This document shows, one piece after another, positions 53,009-62,670 of a stretch of DNA of 64,000 nucleotides. The stretch is from Pseudomonadota bacterium. GTDB taxonomy: Bacteria > Pseudomonadota > Alphaproteobacteria > Rhizobiales > Beijerinckiaceae. Each line of letters begins with the position of its first letter. The first letter of the stretch is position 1. A program made the position numbers and the translations under genes. The stretch spans positions 124,001-188,000 of the forward strand of contig JAIUNR010000003.1 in assembly GCA_020161575.1 (NCBI GenBank). The letters run 5' to 3'. Under the pieces are notes generated by a model. It had not been told where the DNA came from. It worked only from the letters and a program-made list of their open reading frames with translations, and ran no database searches.

Positions 53009-55051
53009 ATGAGCATCAGGCGCAACGGGTCGAAACCGCGCGGCAGGACAAGCGATGCTGTCGTCGAAACCGCGCCGGATCTTCCTGCGGCACGCAATGC
53101 CCTCCCCGATGATCAGGCCAGGATCGCCACGAAAGCCCGCAGCGTGAACCCGGCGCCAGCACAGCGCGCGAAGGTGACGGACAAAGCACCATCCAGGTCC
53201 GCCAAAGCACCTCCCCCTCGCGAGGCCGCTTCGTCCCAGGCCGGAGGCAGCACGCAGAAAGAACAGATCGCCTTCGCGCATCCCGTCGCCGAGATCGAGG
53301 CGCTGGCGGAAAACTCCGCCGAGCTCATGGAACAGGCCAGCAAGGCGAGCGTGGCGATGCTGAGTGCATTGCAGGATGGCGAGAAGAGCGCGCGCGCCGC
53401 CGAAGACGGCGCGGAGATTGCCCGCGCCTTCGGGTCCGTCGCGGAGTATTGGGCGAAGGACCCCGCGCGCTATGTCGAAGCGCAGCAGGCGCTCTCGTTT
53501 GACATGATGAACCTCTGGGGCGCAATGCTCCGGCAGGCCAGCGGCGAAAAGGTGGAGCCCGCCCCCACGACACCGGCCCGTGACTCGCGTTTCACCGATC
53601 CGGAATGGACGGAAAATCCCTATTTCAACTTTCTCCGGCAAGCCTATTTCGCGGGCACGCGCTGGGCAGAAGGGTTGGTCGAGAAGGCGGAGGGAATCGA
53701 CACCCCTACCCGGCGCAAGGCGAATTTCTACCTTCGCCAGCTCGCGGGAGCCCTCTCCCCCTCCAACTTCGTGGCGACCAACCCGGAGCTTCTGCGTCAG
53801 ACGATCGAGGAACGCGGCGAGAACCTGACGCGCGGCATGAAGATGCTCGCCGAGGATGTGGAGGCAGGCGGCGGCGAATTGCGCATCCGCCAGACCGACC
53901 CGAGCGGGTTCGAGGTCGGACGCAACCTCGCGAACACGCCGGGCAAGGTGGTCTTCCGCAACGAGCTTTTCGAACTGATCCACTACACGCCGACGACCGA
54001 AAGCGTGTTCAGGACGCCGCTGCTCATCGTCCCGCCCTGGATCAACAAGTTCTACATTCTCGATCTCAACCCCGAGAAGAGCTTCATCCGCTGGGCGGTA
54101 TCGGAAGGGCTTTCCGTCTTCGTCATTTCCTGGGTCAATCCCGACCGCAAGCTCAGGAAATATGACTTCGAAGCCTATATGAAAAAAGGCATTCTCGAAG
54201 CCATTGAACAGGTCGAAAAGGCCACCGGCGAGAAGAGCGTGGATACGATCGGCTATTGCGTCGGCGGTACGCTGCTCTCCGTCACGCTCGCCTATATCGC
54301 ACAGGGCAAACGACCGGAGCGCATCCGCAAGGCGACGCTTTTCACCACACAGGTTGATTTCACCCATGCCGGCGATCTGCTCGCCTTCGTTGACGAAGGG
54401 CAAATCCAGGCCGTCGAAAAGGAAATGGCCAAGCATGGCTACCTGCCCGGCGCGAAAATGGCGGGCGCCTTCAACATGCTGCGCCCGAATGACCTGATCT
54501 GGTCCTACATGGTCAATAATTACCTCAAGGGCAAACAGCCGGCGCCCTTCGACCTGCTCTACTGGAATTCGGATTCCACCCGCATGCCGGAGGCCAATCA
54601 CAGCTTCTACCTGCGCAACTGCTACCTGCATAACCGTCTTGCCAAGGGCGAGATGGTGATCGGAGAACGCAAGCTGGATCTCGGCAAGGTGAAACAGCCG
54701 ATCTACAACCTCGCCGCGAAGGAAGACCACATCGCCCCGGCGAAATCGGTTTTCGTCGGCTCCGGCCTGTTCGGCGGCGAGGTCACCTATGTCATGGCCG
54801 GGTCAGGTCATATCGCCGGCGTCGTCAATCCCGCCGGCAAGCCGAAATACCAGTTCTGGACCGGCGGAGCACCAAAGGGCGCCTTCGAGGATTGGGCCAC
54901 AAAAGCCGTTGAACATCCCGGCAGCTGGTGGCCGCACTGGCTTGCCTGGCTGACACAGGGCGAGAAGCGGGTCGCGGCGCGCCATCCCGGCGACGGCAAG
55001 CTCAAACCGCTCTGTGACGCGCCAGGCACCTATGTGCTGATCAAATCGTGA
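53009..55051 (+). CDS. phaC: class I poly(3-hydroxyalkanoate) synthase
   Basis: A 680-residue PhaC. The nucleophile elbow IGYCVGGTLLSV (Cys417) replaces the lipase Ser, as in all PHA synthases. EKSFIRWAVSEGLSVFVISW and YYWNSDSTR-like LYWNSDSTRMPEANHSFYLR are class I blocks; the catalytic Asp and His are in AAKEDHIAP and GSGHIAG. The N-terminal 100 or so residues are basic and low-complexity, longer than in short class I enzymes. It polymerises 3-hydroxyacyl-CoA into storage granules. The start is uncertain because GGGAGG is 20 bases before this ATG. Confidence 0.93.
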   Translation: MSIRRNGSKPRGRTSDAVVETAPDLPAARNALPDDQARIATKARSVNPAPAQRAKVTDKAPSRSAKAPPPREAASSQAGGSTQKEQIAFAHPVAEIEALAENSAELMEQASKASVAMLSALQDGEKSARAAEDGAEIARAFGSVAEYWAKDPARYVEAQQALSFDMMNLWGAMLRQASGEKVEPAPTTPARDSRFTDPEWTENPYFNFLRQAYFAGTRWAEGLVEKAEGIDTPTRRKANFYLRQLAGALSPSNFVATNPELLRQTIEERGENLTRGMKMLAEDVEAGGGELRIRQTDPSGFEVGRNLANTPGKVVFRNELFELIHYTPTTESVFRTPLLIVPPWINKFYILDLNPEKSFIRWAVSEGLSVFVISWVNPDRKLRKYDFEAYMKKGILEAIEQVEKATGEKSVDTIGYCVGGTLLSVTLAYIAQGKRPERIRKATLFTTQVDFTHAGDLLAFVDEGQIQAVEKEMAKHGYLPGAKMAGAFNMLRPNDLIWSYMVNNYLKGKQPAPFDLLYWNSDSTRMPEANHSFYLRNCYLHNRLAKGEMVIGERKLDLGKVKQPIYNLAAKEDHIAPAKSVFVGSGLFGGEVTYVMAGSGHIAGVVNPAGKPKYQFWTGGAPKGAFEDWATKAVEHPGSWWPHWLAWLTQGEKRVAARHPGDGKLKPLCDAPGTYVLIKS

Positions 55052-55131
55052 GGCGGATGCCTCTCCGAAGAAGCCGCTCCGAAAAACCACCCCCATGAGC
55101 CGGGACGGCAAGAAACACCCGGTAAAAACAA

Positions 55132-55157
55132 AAAAGGGCCGGTCTCCCGGCCCTTTT
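55132..55157. terminator. bidirectional intrinsic terminator
   Basis: AAAAGGGCCGG-TCTC-CCGGCCCTTTT, an 11-bp stem between the convergent phaC and fadL-type genes. Confidence 0.88.
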
Positions 55158-55178
55158 GTCTGGGCGTACCCGCCCCGA

Positions 55179-56447
55179 TCAGAACTTCTTGACGAGCGGC
55201 GCTTCCTTGGCCACCGGCTCGCCCCATTTCGAGGTGAGGCCGATCGAGAGCAGATGCGCATGCCCCTTGGACTCGCCGGTGAAAGTGAGCGGGCCAAGAT
55301 TCTGCCGGATCGGCGCCTTCTTGATATGCAGGAAGGAATAGGAGGCATTGAGCGCGAAGCGCTGCGTGACTTCATAGGTGAAGCCGGTCGAGAGCCAGAG
55401 GCGGTCATTATCCGGCAGGGAAACACGGCGGACCGCGTCCTTGACCGGCGAAATCTCGTAGCCGATGCCAGCGCGCAGCGTGAGCGCGCTCGTCGCCTTG
55501 TACTCGCCGCCCAGCGAGAAGAACCAGCCATCGCTATAGCCAAAGGGCAGCACGGCGAGCGCGGGGCTTGCCGGGTTGTCAAGCCGGGCATGGCCGATAC
55601 GCCCGAAATTCTGCCACTCGACCTAGGCGAGAAGGTCGAATTTCTCGCTGAGCGTCTGGCGCAGTGAAAGATTGATACGGTTCGGCAGGTTGAGCTTGCC
55701 CTTCGAATTCGATGAGGTCAGCGCCGGCGGGAAAACCGTCGTCCCCGAGAGATTTTGGTCAACGAAGGAACGCCAGCCCAGGCCGATCTGCGTGGTTTTC
55801 GTCGGCGTGAAGGTCACGCCGGCCGTGAAGCCGAAACCCCAGCCATCGGCGCTGCTGATCCCCGCGGCAGAGGCGAGCGGGCCGCTGGGGAAAGCGAACT
55901 GGCGCGCGGAGGCATATTGCACCTGAAGACCGACGCCGACCGACCACATGTCGTTGATGCGATACGCCACGGAAGGCGTCAGCGTCGTGATGCGCATCTT
56001 GGAGGTCGCGGCGAGGAAGCTGCCCTGCCAGAAGCCCGGCGCCTTGGTGGTGTTGCCATAGGTCGTGTTCAGCGAGACACCGAGAACGAGCCGGTCATTG
56101 ACCGGATAGATCACGTAGGTGGCGGGCACGAAATAATCCATGCCGACATCGCCGGAAGAGCGCGAGAACGCCGTGGGCGGACCGGCATTGAAGCCGCCAT
56201 TGATCTTGGTCTGCGGCATGCCGAACGTGTAGTTCGAATCGATCGTGAACCGCGTGAAACTCGTCATCGTCGCCGGGTTCATGAACATGGTCGCGGCGGA
56301 AGAGGATCCGGGCGCGGCGGCGCCCGCATAGGCCGTGCCGTTGAAGACGGAACTTTGCGACGAGTTGATGATGCCGCCCGCCTGCGCAGCGCCAAGTGCC
56401 GCGAGCGAGGTGGTGAGCGCCAAGGCAGTGCGGAGTTTCATCATCAT
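55179..56447 (-). pseudogene. FadL/OmpP1-type outer membrane transporter interrupted by an in-frame TAG
   Basis: Two adjacent open segments in the same frame encode one FadL-like protein. The 5' part (56447-55623, 274 residues) has the signal peptide (ALTTSLAALGAAQAGGI) and the hatch-like GTAYAGAAAPGSSSAATMFM start. The 3' part continues with VEWQNFGRIGHARLDN and ends in the usual barrel strand with KKF. They are separated only by a single TAG codon at 55623-55625 (after FDLLA). The full length of about 422 codons is normal for the family. The 3' part has no lesion. A single-base change from a sense codon is the simplest cause; sequencing error or suppression cannot be excluded. Confidence 0.8.
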
Positions 56448-56810
56448 GGACAGCCCTATTCTCTTTTATTGCCGACGCTGCGCTGAATCGGCGCCGATAT
56501 TGACCCTGTGCCATCCTGAAACGAGACATGCCGCCTTGCAACAGGCGTTTTCGGACACTGGAAGGAGGGCAACGCATCCATTTCAGGTAAAATGACGCGA
56601 AATTTGCCAGCTTTGCACGCGATCGCACTGCACACTTGGTTCACGGATGAACTTTCGCCGGTAATTTGACCATCCGGTGCGCCTGCCAGAGTGCCGGGCG
56701 GATCGGCTTGGTAAATGAATTTCTACCTTTGTTGCAAATACAGCACATCGATCACCGCCAAAGCGGAATATGCGGCAACATTCAGCATTCAGAGGTTCTT
56801 GCCTTCCGCC

Positions 56811-56826
56811 TAGAACGGGCGTTCTA
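56811..56826. promoter_or_regulatory. inverted repeat, candidate operator for the hydrolase gene
   Basis: TAGAACG-GG-CGTTCTA has perfect 7-bp arms and lies 37 bp before the hydrolase start at 56863. This form is typical of TetR-family operators and also resembles the GAAC-N4-GTTC box. The rest of the 415-bp gap (56448-56862) shows no gene. Confidence 0.5.
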
Positions 56827-56862
56827 TCGTCAGGCAGTACTGGAACGATCAGGATAAGAAGA

Positions 56863-57711
56863 ATGAAACTGGTACGTTATGGGCAACCGGGAAAAGAAAA
56901 ACCGGGCCTGATCGACTCAAGCGGCAAGATTCGCGACCTCTCCGCTCATGTGCCCGATCTGTGCGGCTCCGCCCTCAGCAAGAAGGTCCTCGCCAAGCTC
57001 TCCAAGGTGAAGCTCGATAAACTGCCGCTCGTGCGCGGTCGCCCGCGCATCGGCCCCTGCGTGGCCCGTATCGGCAATTTCATCGGCGTCGGGCTGAACT
57101 ACGCCGATCACGCGGCGGAAACCGGCGCGGCGATCCCCAAGGAGCCGATCCTCTTCAACAAGGCCCCCTCTTCGCTCTGCGGCCCCAATGATGACGTGAT
57201 GATCCCGCGCGGATCGGAAAAGACCGATTGGGAGGTCGAACTCGCGATCGTGATCGGCGAGCGTTGCCAGCATGTCGCCGAGAAGGACGCGATGGATGTC
57301 ATTGCCGGCTTCACCATCTGCAACGATGTCTCGGAGCGCGCCTACCAGACCGAGGGCACCGGGCAATGGATGAAAGGCAAGAGCAGCCCCACATTCGGCC
57401 CGCTCGGCCCCTGGCTCGTGACGCCGGACGAGATCCCCGATGTGCAGAAGCTCGGCATGTGGCTCGATGTGAACGGCCGGCGGATGCAGACCGGCTCGAC
57501 CGCGACGATGATCTTCGGCGTGAAGTTCCTTGTCGCCTATATCTCGAAATTCGTGATGCTCGAACCCGGCGATGTCATCACCACCGGCACGCCGCCCGGC
57601 GTCGGCATGGGCATGAAGCCGCAGGTTTTTCTTAAATCCGGCGATATCGTCCGCCTTGGCATCGAAGGCCTCGGCGAGCAGAAACAGCTCGTCACGGCGT
57701 GGCAGGCCTAG
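56863..57711 (+). CDS. fumarylacetoacetate hydrolase family protein
   Basis: A 282-residue FAH-family enzyme. KTDWEVELAIVIGERC gives metal-binding Glu residues, GFTICNDVSERAYQTEGTGQ the Asp and substrate loop, and GDVITTGTPPGVGMGMKP the C-terminal signature. It should cleave or isomerise a 1,3-dioxo or 2-hydroxydienoate acid, as in catechol or homogentisate pathways. The ATG at 56863 follows AGGATAAG. Its 3' end overlaps the convergent alginate-lyase-like gene by 20 bp. The operator-like palindrome is just upstream. Confidence 0.9.
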   Translation: MKLVRYGQPGKEKPGLIDSSGKIRDLSAHVPDLCGSALSKKVLAKLSKVKLDKLPLVRGRPRIGPCVARIGNFIGVGLNYADHAAETGAAIPKEPILFNKAPSSLCGPNDDVMIPRGSEKTDWEVELAIVIGERCQHVAEKDAMDVIAGFTICNDVSERAYQTEGTGQWMKGKSSPTFGPLGPWLVTPDEIPDVQKLGMWLDVNGRRMQTGSTATMIFGVKFLVAYISKFVMLEPGDVITTGTPPGVGMGMKPQVFLKSGDIVRLGIEGLGEQKQLVTAWQA

Positions 57712-58687
57712 GCGTTTCGCGGATCCAGGCCGCAGCCGCGGCGTTCAGATCGCCCCCGAGCGGCGCAGCCCATAATTTCGCTTTCCGCAGGGCGGGATAG
57801 GCGGATAGCCGCTCGGGAAAGCGACGCTCGTAGAAGGGAAGCCACGACATTGCCCGCGCCTCGAGCGGGAGCTGTGCCCCCCCAGCTTTCGCGGAGATTG
57901 GAGCGGGATCACGCTGCCCTTCGAGAACGAAGGCCGCGAGGCGATGGAGCGCGCCATTATGCCTTGCGTACCAGTCTTCTCCGTTAAGCGCCGCGATTTC
58001 CGCCATCATCACCAGCGGTACAAGCGCGTAATTGTTGTAATGAAGGGCGCGGATGCCGCGTGCGGTCTCCTGCGGCAGATCACCTTCCCGCGCGATCTCG
58101 GAGAGCCCCGCCTCGAAACTCGCGCGCATGAAAGCCTGATGCGCCTTGTTGCCGGTGAGGTGGCCGCTCGCCCCCACGGCAAGGCCAAGCCAGTAATAAT
58201 GGTTGTTCCGTCGGCGACCGGGATTGTCGAAGAAGCGCGATGATACCTCGGCGACCTTCTCGAACCACGGCAGGATCTCGGCGCGATCCTCGGGCCCGAT
58301 GAAATCGCGGGCATGGTGATAGGAAAGCGCGAAGGCGGCCAGCGCCCATTTGCGCTCGTAATCGCTCTGATGCGTATGCATCCTGCCCAGAAGCGCCCCG
58401 CCCTTCGCCCAGGTTGCGAGCCAGCTTCCCACGCATAGACCGGCTTCCCGGTCGCCCTTGAGCGCGCGCGAAGCCATCCGCGCGATCTCGGCACGGAAAT
58501 CCTCCAGCGGCTTTATCGCCGCCTTGCGCTTTTCATAAAGGGCGGGGTCGATGACCGAGTGCTTGTCATCGATGTAGAAGCGGTTGGAGGCGATATCGAC
58601 AATGGGTGAAGGCGGCGGCGCGCACGGTGCCGCCCCGGCCGGCATGGCAAGAATCGCGAGGCAGATCGTGATCGCGCCCCGCAGCAT
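57692..58687 (-). CDS. alginate-lyase-like secreted protein (PL5/AlgL domain)
   Basis: A 331-residue protein with a signal peptide (MLRGAITICLAILAMPAGAA). The mature part is alpha-helical: VGSWLATWAKGGALLGRM, YERKWALAAFALSYHHARDF and NNHYYWLGLAVGASGHLTGN resemble alginate lyase, including the Asn-Asn-His-x-Tyr-Trp motif with the catalytic His/Tyr. No alginate synthesis or uptake genes are near. Activity on mannuronate or another uronan is a family-based guess. It ends inside the end of the FAH gene. Confidence 0.8.
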   Translation of the reverse strand: MLRGAITICLAILAMPAGAAPCAPPPSPIVDIASNRFYIDDKHSVIDPALYEKRKAAIKPLEDFRAEIARMASRALKGDREAGLCVGSWLATWAKGGALLGRMHTHQSDYERKWALAAFALSYHHARDFIGPEDRAEILPWFEKVAEVSSRFFDNPGRRRNNHYYWLGLAVGASGHLTGNKAHQAFMRASFEAGLSEIAREGDLPQETARGIRALHYNNYALVPLVMMAEIAALNGEDWYARHNGALHRLAAFVLEGQRDPAPISAKAGGAQLPLEARAMSWLPFYERRFPERLSAYPALRKAKLWAAPLGGDLNAAAAAWIRETPRPATP

Positions 58688-58691
58688 CCTG

Positions 58692-59645
58692 TTACAGCCC
58701 CAGCATCAGCTTGAGGTTCTGCACCGCCGCGCCGGAAGCGCCCTTGCCGAGATTGTCGAGCCGCGCCACCAGCACCGCCTGCCGCCGCGCCTCGTTCGCG
58801 AAGACGAACAGCTCCATGCGGTTGGTGTTGTTGAGCGCCTGCGGCTCCAGCTTGCCCTTGAGCGCGGCGGTTTCCGCCTCATCCGCGACACGGACAAACT
58901 CGCTCCCCGCGTAATGCGCCGCGAGCGCCGCGCGCAGGTCTTCCGCCTTCGTCCCGGATTTCAGCGTATCGAGATGGAGCGGCACCGAGACCAGCATCCC
59001 CTGCCGGAAATTGCCGACGGAAGGCACGAAGATCGGCTCGCGCGCGAGGCCCGAATATTTGGTGAGTTCCGGCAAGTGTTTGTGCGACAAGCCAAGCCCG
59101 TAAAGCTCGAAATCCGGCGCGGTGCCGCTCTCGTAGGCCTCGATCATGCTCTTGCCGCCGCCGGAATAACCGGAAACCGCATTGACGGTGACGGGGTAGT
59201 CCTTCGCGATCAAGCCCGCCACCACCAGAGGGCGCAGCAACGCGATTCCGCCGGTGGGATAACAACCGGGATTGGCGACATTCATCGCGGCGCGGATACG
59301 CGCGGGCTGTTCCGCATCGAGCTCCGGCACGCCATAGACCCAGCCTTCGGCCACGCGATGCGCGGTCGAGGCATCAATGAAGCGCGGGCGCGCGGCGCCG
59401 AGCGTGTCGCCGAGCGCGACGGTTTCCTTCGCCGCCTCGTCCGGCAGGCACAGGATCACGACATCGACCCCGGCCATCAAGACCTTTTTCGCCTCGACAT
59501 CCTTGCGCGCTTCGGGCGCGATCGAGCGCAATTCGAGGGTGGAATCGCCCTCAAGGCGCTCGCGGATCTGGAGGCCGGTGGTTCCGGCTTCGCCATCGAT
59601 GAAGACAGCGGGTTTCTTTCCCTTGATCGGGAGAACGGCATTCAT
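58692..59645 (-). CDS. argC: N-acetyl-gamma-glutamyl-phosphate reductase, short type
   Basis: A 317-residue ArgC of the short (type 2) form. [17 protein letters not shown] is the NADP-binding start, [17 protein letters not shown] carries the catalytic Cys, and [14 protein letters not shown] and [16 protein letters not shown] are diagnostic. It makes N-acetylglutamate semialdehyde in arginine synthesis. The ATG at 59645 is chosen; the longer frame (59690) is not family-like. The alginate-lyase-like gene begins four bases downstream, so the two may be one transcript. rpsI lies further upstream, as in many Rhizobiales, but with extra genes between. Confidence 0.93.
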   Translation of the reverse strand: MNAVLPIKGKKPAVFIDGEAGTTGLQIRERLEGDSTLELRSIAPEARKDVEAKKVLMAGVDVVILCLPDEAAKETVALGDTLGAARPRFIDASTAHRVAEGWVYGVPELDAEQPARIRAAMNVANPGCYPTGGIALLRPLVVAGLIAKDYPVTVNAVSGYSGGGKSMIEAYESGTAPDFELYGLGLSHKHLPELTKYSGLAREPIFVPSVGNFRQGMLVSVPLHLDTLKSGTKAEDLRAALAAHYAGSEFVRVADEAETAALKGKLEPQALNNTNRMELFVFANEARRQAVLVARLDNLGKGASGAAVQNLKLMLGL

Positions 59646-59846
59646 GACAAGGCTCCGTGCAGAAAGGCCACACCCTCGGGCGGCCGACAAAAGGAAGATG
59701 GGACGATCCGTCTACCGGATCATCCTCGTCGTCGCGTCACAAAGAGGCCCAAAGCCAGTGTCATCGCGTCATTCCCTCTGTCCGCGTACGGACGCTATCC
59801 CTATGCCGCAAGCCGGCCCGGCCCGCAAGGGTCCGCTCGCAAACAA

Positions 59847-60143
59847 TCACATGCGCTCGCGGCGTCGCCCGGCATGGAGGAAAACCGCGAAGATAACCCA
59901 GGGCAGCACGAAACCGCTGCCGGAAAGCAGCAGGCCGAAGAAGCGCTCCCATTGCGTGGCATCGGCGGCGTTGTTCGTCATGCGCGGCAGGAGCTGAACC
60001 GGGCCGATGGTGAGAAACGGCGCGAGAATCGCCAGCACGGCCCAGACCGCGCGCGAGACCAGCCGCCTTTGCGGCGCGAAGAGGATCAGCAGCGCAGGCA
60101 GGGCGATGAAGGCGAAGGTCAGGGCAAGAACGAAGACGCGCAT
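59847..60143 (-). CDS. small membrane protein of unknown function
   Basis: A 98-residue hydrophobic protein with about three membrane helices (VFVLALTFAFIALPALLIL, AVWAVLAILAPFLTIGPVQL, SGFVLPWVIFAVFLHAG) and a basic C-terminus (RRRERM). No known family. It is isolated between argC and the methyltransferase gene. Its hydrophobic pattern and clean frame support a real gene, but expression is unproven. Confidence 0.6.
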   Translation of the reverse strand: MRVFVLALTFAFIALPALLILFAPQRRLVSRAVWAVLAILAPFLTIGPVQLLPRMTNNAADATQWERFFGLLLSGSGFVLPWVIFAVFLHAGRRRERM

Positions 60144-60290
60144 CTCAGGCTTTCCGGTTTTCCGCGCCTCTCATAGCGGCTCGTCCCGTGAACCGGAAGC
60201 GCGGATGCATTCGGGCTGCGTTCATCTCGAAAGGCTAGCGAAGAGACCGGCTTTCCCGTAAGGCCAGCGGAACAAGAACAGGAACGCGCG

Positions 60291-61058
60291 ATGATCCTTC
60301 CCACCGGCAATGCCAAACTCGACCACTACCTCCAGCATGGCTATGCCGGCGTCCGCGGCATGTCCTCGGCCTTCGCCGCCTCGATCTGCGGTCATATCGT
60401 GCGGCGCCAGAGCGAGATGGGCATTTCCGGCCATATCGCGGAAATCGGCACCTTCGAGGGGCGTTTCTTCATTGCGCTGGGGCATGGGCTCGCAAAGGGC
60501 GAGAAGGCGATCGGGATCGACATCTTCACCTGGCCGAGCGAGAAGGTGCTCGACAATCTCCATGCGAATTGCGCGAAAAACGGGCTTTCAACGGCTGATT
60601 ACGTCGCGATCAAGGGCAGCACGGCCGATATGAAGCCGGCGGATGTGGTCGCGCCCGCCGGGGGCGGCGAAAATCCCCTCAAGATCCGCTTCTTCCATAT
60701 CGACGGGCAGCATGACGATGCCAATGTCACCAATGACCTCGATCTCGCCGCGCCGCTGATGCATGAGAAGGGCATCATCGTGCTCGACGACATGCTCCAC
60801 CCCGCCTACCCGGAGCTGGTCGAGAGCGTGCATCGCTGGCTGCGCAAGCACCCGGAATGGCGCGTGCTCGCGATCCTCGACCGCGAGGATATCGTCGCCG
60901 CCGCCAAATACGTGCTCTGCCGCGTGGAGCATGTCGCGCTCTACGAAAAAGACCTGCTCGAAACCTTCTCGAAGCAGGTCTTCCCGATGGGCTGCGATGT
61001 CGTCGGCCATTTCACGATGGTGCTGACGCCCGAGCCGAAACTCGCCGTGGTGGATTGA
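60291..61058 (+). CDS. class I SAM-dependent methyltransferase-like protein
   Basis: A 255-residue protein of the Methyltransf_24 type. HIAEIGTFEGRFFIALGHG is the SAM-binding motif I, AIGIDIFTWPSEKV motif II, and FFHIDGQHDDANVTNDLDLA then GIIVLDDMLHP the acidic loops common in this family. The acceptor is unknown; many members act on sugars or small molecules. It is transcribed towards the convergent tryptophanase, whose end is 10 bp away. Confidence 0.8.
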   Translation: MILPTGNAKLDHYLQHGYAGVRGMSSAFAASICGHIVRRQSEMGISGHIAEIGTFEGRFFIALGHGLAKGEKAIGIDIFTWPSEKVLDNLHANCAKNGLSTADYVAIKGSTADMKPADVVAPAGGGENPLKIRFFHIDGQHDDANVTNDLDLAAPLMHEKGIIVLDDMLHPAYPELVESVHRWLRKHPEWRVLAILDREDIVAAAKYVLCRVEHVALYEKDLLETFSKQVFPMGCDVVGHFTMVLTPEPKLAVVD

Positions 61059-61067
61059 GGCGCGTCC

Positions 61068-62450
61068 TCACCCCTTCGCGCCGCGAGAAAGCGGCGCGAA
61101 TTTCGCGGTGAAATGGCGCATCATCGGCGGCTCCCATGCAATGCGGAAACCGGCGAGGCTGTCCTTCTCACGTGCGACTTCCTCGAAAGTCTCGACGATG
61201 TAATCCGCATGGGATTGCGTGTAGACCCGGCGCGGCATCGCGAGGCGCACGAGATCCATCGGCGCCGGGCTCTCGCTGCCATCGGGATGGCGGCCGAACA
61301 TCACGGTGCCGATCTCGCATGAGCGGATGCCGCCATGCTCGTAAAGCGCGACCGCGAGCGCATGGCCCGGATAGGCGAGCGGCGGCACATGCGCCAACCA
61401 GCGCCGTGCATCGATGAAAACCGCATGCCCGCCCGTCGGCTGGACGATCGGCACCCCGAGCGCGATCAATCGCTCGCCGATATATTCGTTGGTGCGGATG
61501 CGGTAGGCGAGATAATCCTCGTCGACGATTTCCTCGAGCCCGACGGCGATCGCGTCGAGATCGCGCCCGGCCAGCCCGCCATAGGTGGGAAATCCTTCGG
61601 TCTGGATGAGGCGCGTGCGCGCCTTTTCGGCAAGATCGGGATCGTTGAGCGCCAGCCAGCCGCCGATATTGGCGAAAGCATCCTTCTTGGCGCTCATCGT
61701 CATGCCATCGGCATCGCGGAACATGTCGCGCACGATCTCGACGATCGAGCGGCCCTCCTGCCCCTTCTCGCGCTTCTTGATGAACCAGGCATTCTCGGCG
61801 AAGCGGCAGCCATCGATGATGAAAGGCTTGCCGAAACGCTTCGCGAGCGCCGCCACGGCGCGGATATTCTCAAGGCTCACGGGCTGGCCGCCGCCGGCAT
61901 TGTTCGTCACCGTCAGCATCACGCAGGGCACGGCATCGCCGTGTTCGGCCAGGAAGGATGCAAGGCGTTCGAGGTCCATATTGCCCTTGAACGGGTGCAG
62001 GTTCGCCGGGTCCTTGCCTTCCTCGATCACGAGATCATGCGCCTCGGCGCCGCTCCCCTCGATATTGCCGCGCGTCGTGTCGAAATGGGTGTTGGAGGGG
62101 ATCACACGCCCCTTCCCGCCCAGCAGATGGAACAGGATCGCCTCCGCCGCCCTGCCCTGATGGGTCGGGATGATGAAGCGAAACGGCATCAGATTGCGCA
62201 CCGCCTTCTCAAACCGCGTGAACGAAGGCGAGCCGGCATAGCTCTCGTCGCCCTGCATCACCGCGCCCCACTGGCGCGCGCTCATCGCCGAGGTGCCGGA
62301 ATCGGTCAGAAGGTCGATAAGCACATCGTCCGAGGCCAGCGAGAACAGGTTATAATCCGCCGCCTTGAGCAGGCGCTGACGCTCCGCGCGCGTCGTCATG
62401 CGGATCGGCTCGACGGATTTGATACGGAAGGGTTCGATGATCGTCTTCAT
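61068..62450 (-). CDS. tnaA: tryptophanase (beta-eliminating lyase)
   Basis: A 460-residue PLP lyase. The cofactor lysine is in MTMSAKKDAFANIGG, and FIIPTHQGRAAEAILFHLLG and TVTNNAGGGQPVSLENIRAV are family blocks. Two positions discriminate tryptophanase from tyrosine phenol-lyase: the CEIG sequence (Ile where the phenol-lyase has Arg) and RHFTAKF (His where it has Phe). Both fit tryptophanase. It would release indole, pyruvate and ammonia. No tnaC leader or tryptophan permease is present nearby. The ATG at 62450 has GGAG upstream. Confidence 0.88.
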   Translation of the reverse strand: MKTIIEPFRIKSVEPIRMTTRAERQRLLKAADYNLFSLASDDVLIDLLTDSGTSAMSARQWGAVMQGDESYAGSPSFTRFEKAVRNLMPFRFIIPTHQGRAAEAILFHLLGGKGRVIPSNTHFDTTRGNIEGSGAEAHDLVIEEGKDPANLHPFKGNMDLERLASFLAEHGDAVPCVMLTVTNNAGGGQPVSLENIRAVAALAKRFGKPFIIDGCRFAENAWFIKKREKGQEGRSIVEIVRDMFRDADGMTMSAKKDAFANIGGWLALNDPDLAEKARTRLIQTEGFPTYGGLAGRDLDAIAVGLEEIVDEDYLAYRIRTNEYIGERLIALGVPIVQPTGGHAVFIDARRWLAHVPPLAYPGHALAVALYEHGGIRSCEIGTVMFGRHPDGSESPAPMDLVRLAMPRRVYTQSHADYIVETFEEVAREKDSLAGFRIAWEPPMMRHFTAKFAPLSRGAKG

Positions 62451-62670
62451 GGGGCTCCGTTTCCGCCCCGCTGCGAGATCATCAAACCGGGGCTGATGCG
62501 CCGCGGTTGCCGGCCACCTGGCCTGCCGCGCTCAGCGCCCTGATTGTGGTGTCATGAAAACAGAAGAGGTATGCCCCCGCAAGAAAAAAGCATCCGATGT
62601 TACGGTCTCGAACGCGCCCGAACGAGAGCCATGGCTGCCCGGCACGCCGGATAACCGGGCCTTCGAGGCA

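Noticed and set aside
56811-56826. Reading the palindrome as a LexA (SOS) box
   Set aside because: Alphaproteobacterial LexA uses GTTC-N7-GTTC direct repeats. GAAC-N4-GTTC is the Gram-positive form, and the gene is not a DNA-damage gene.
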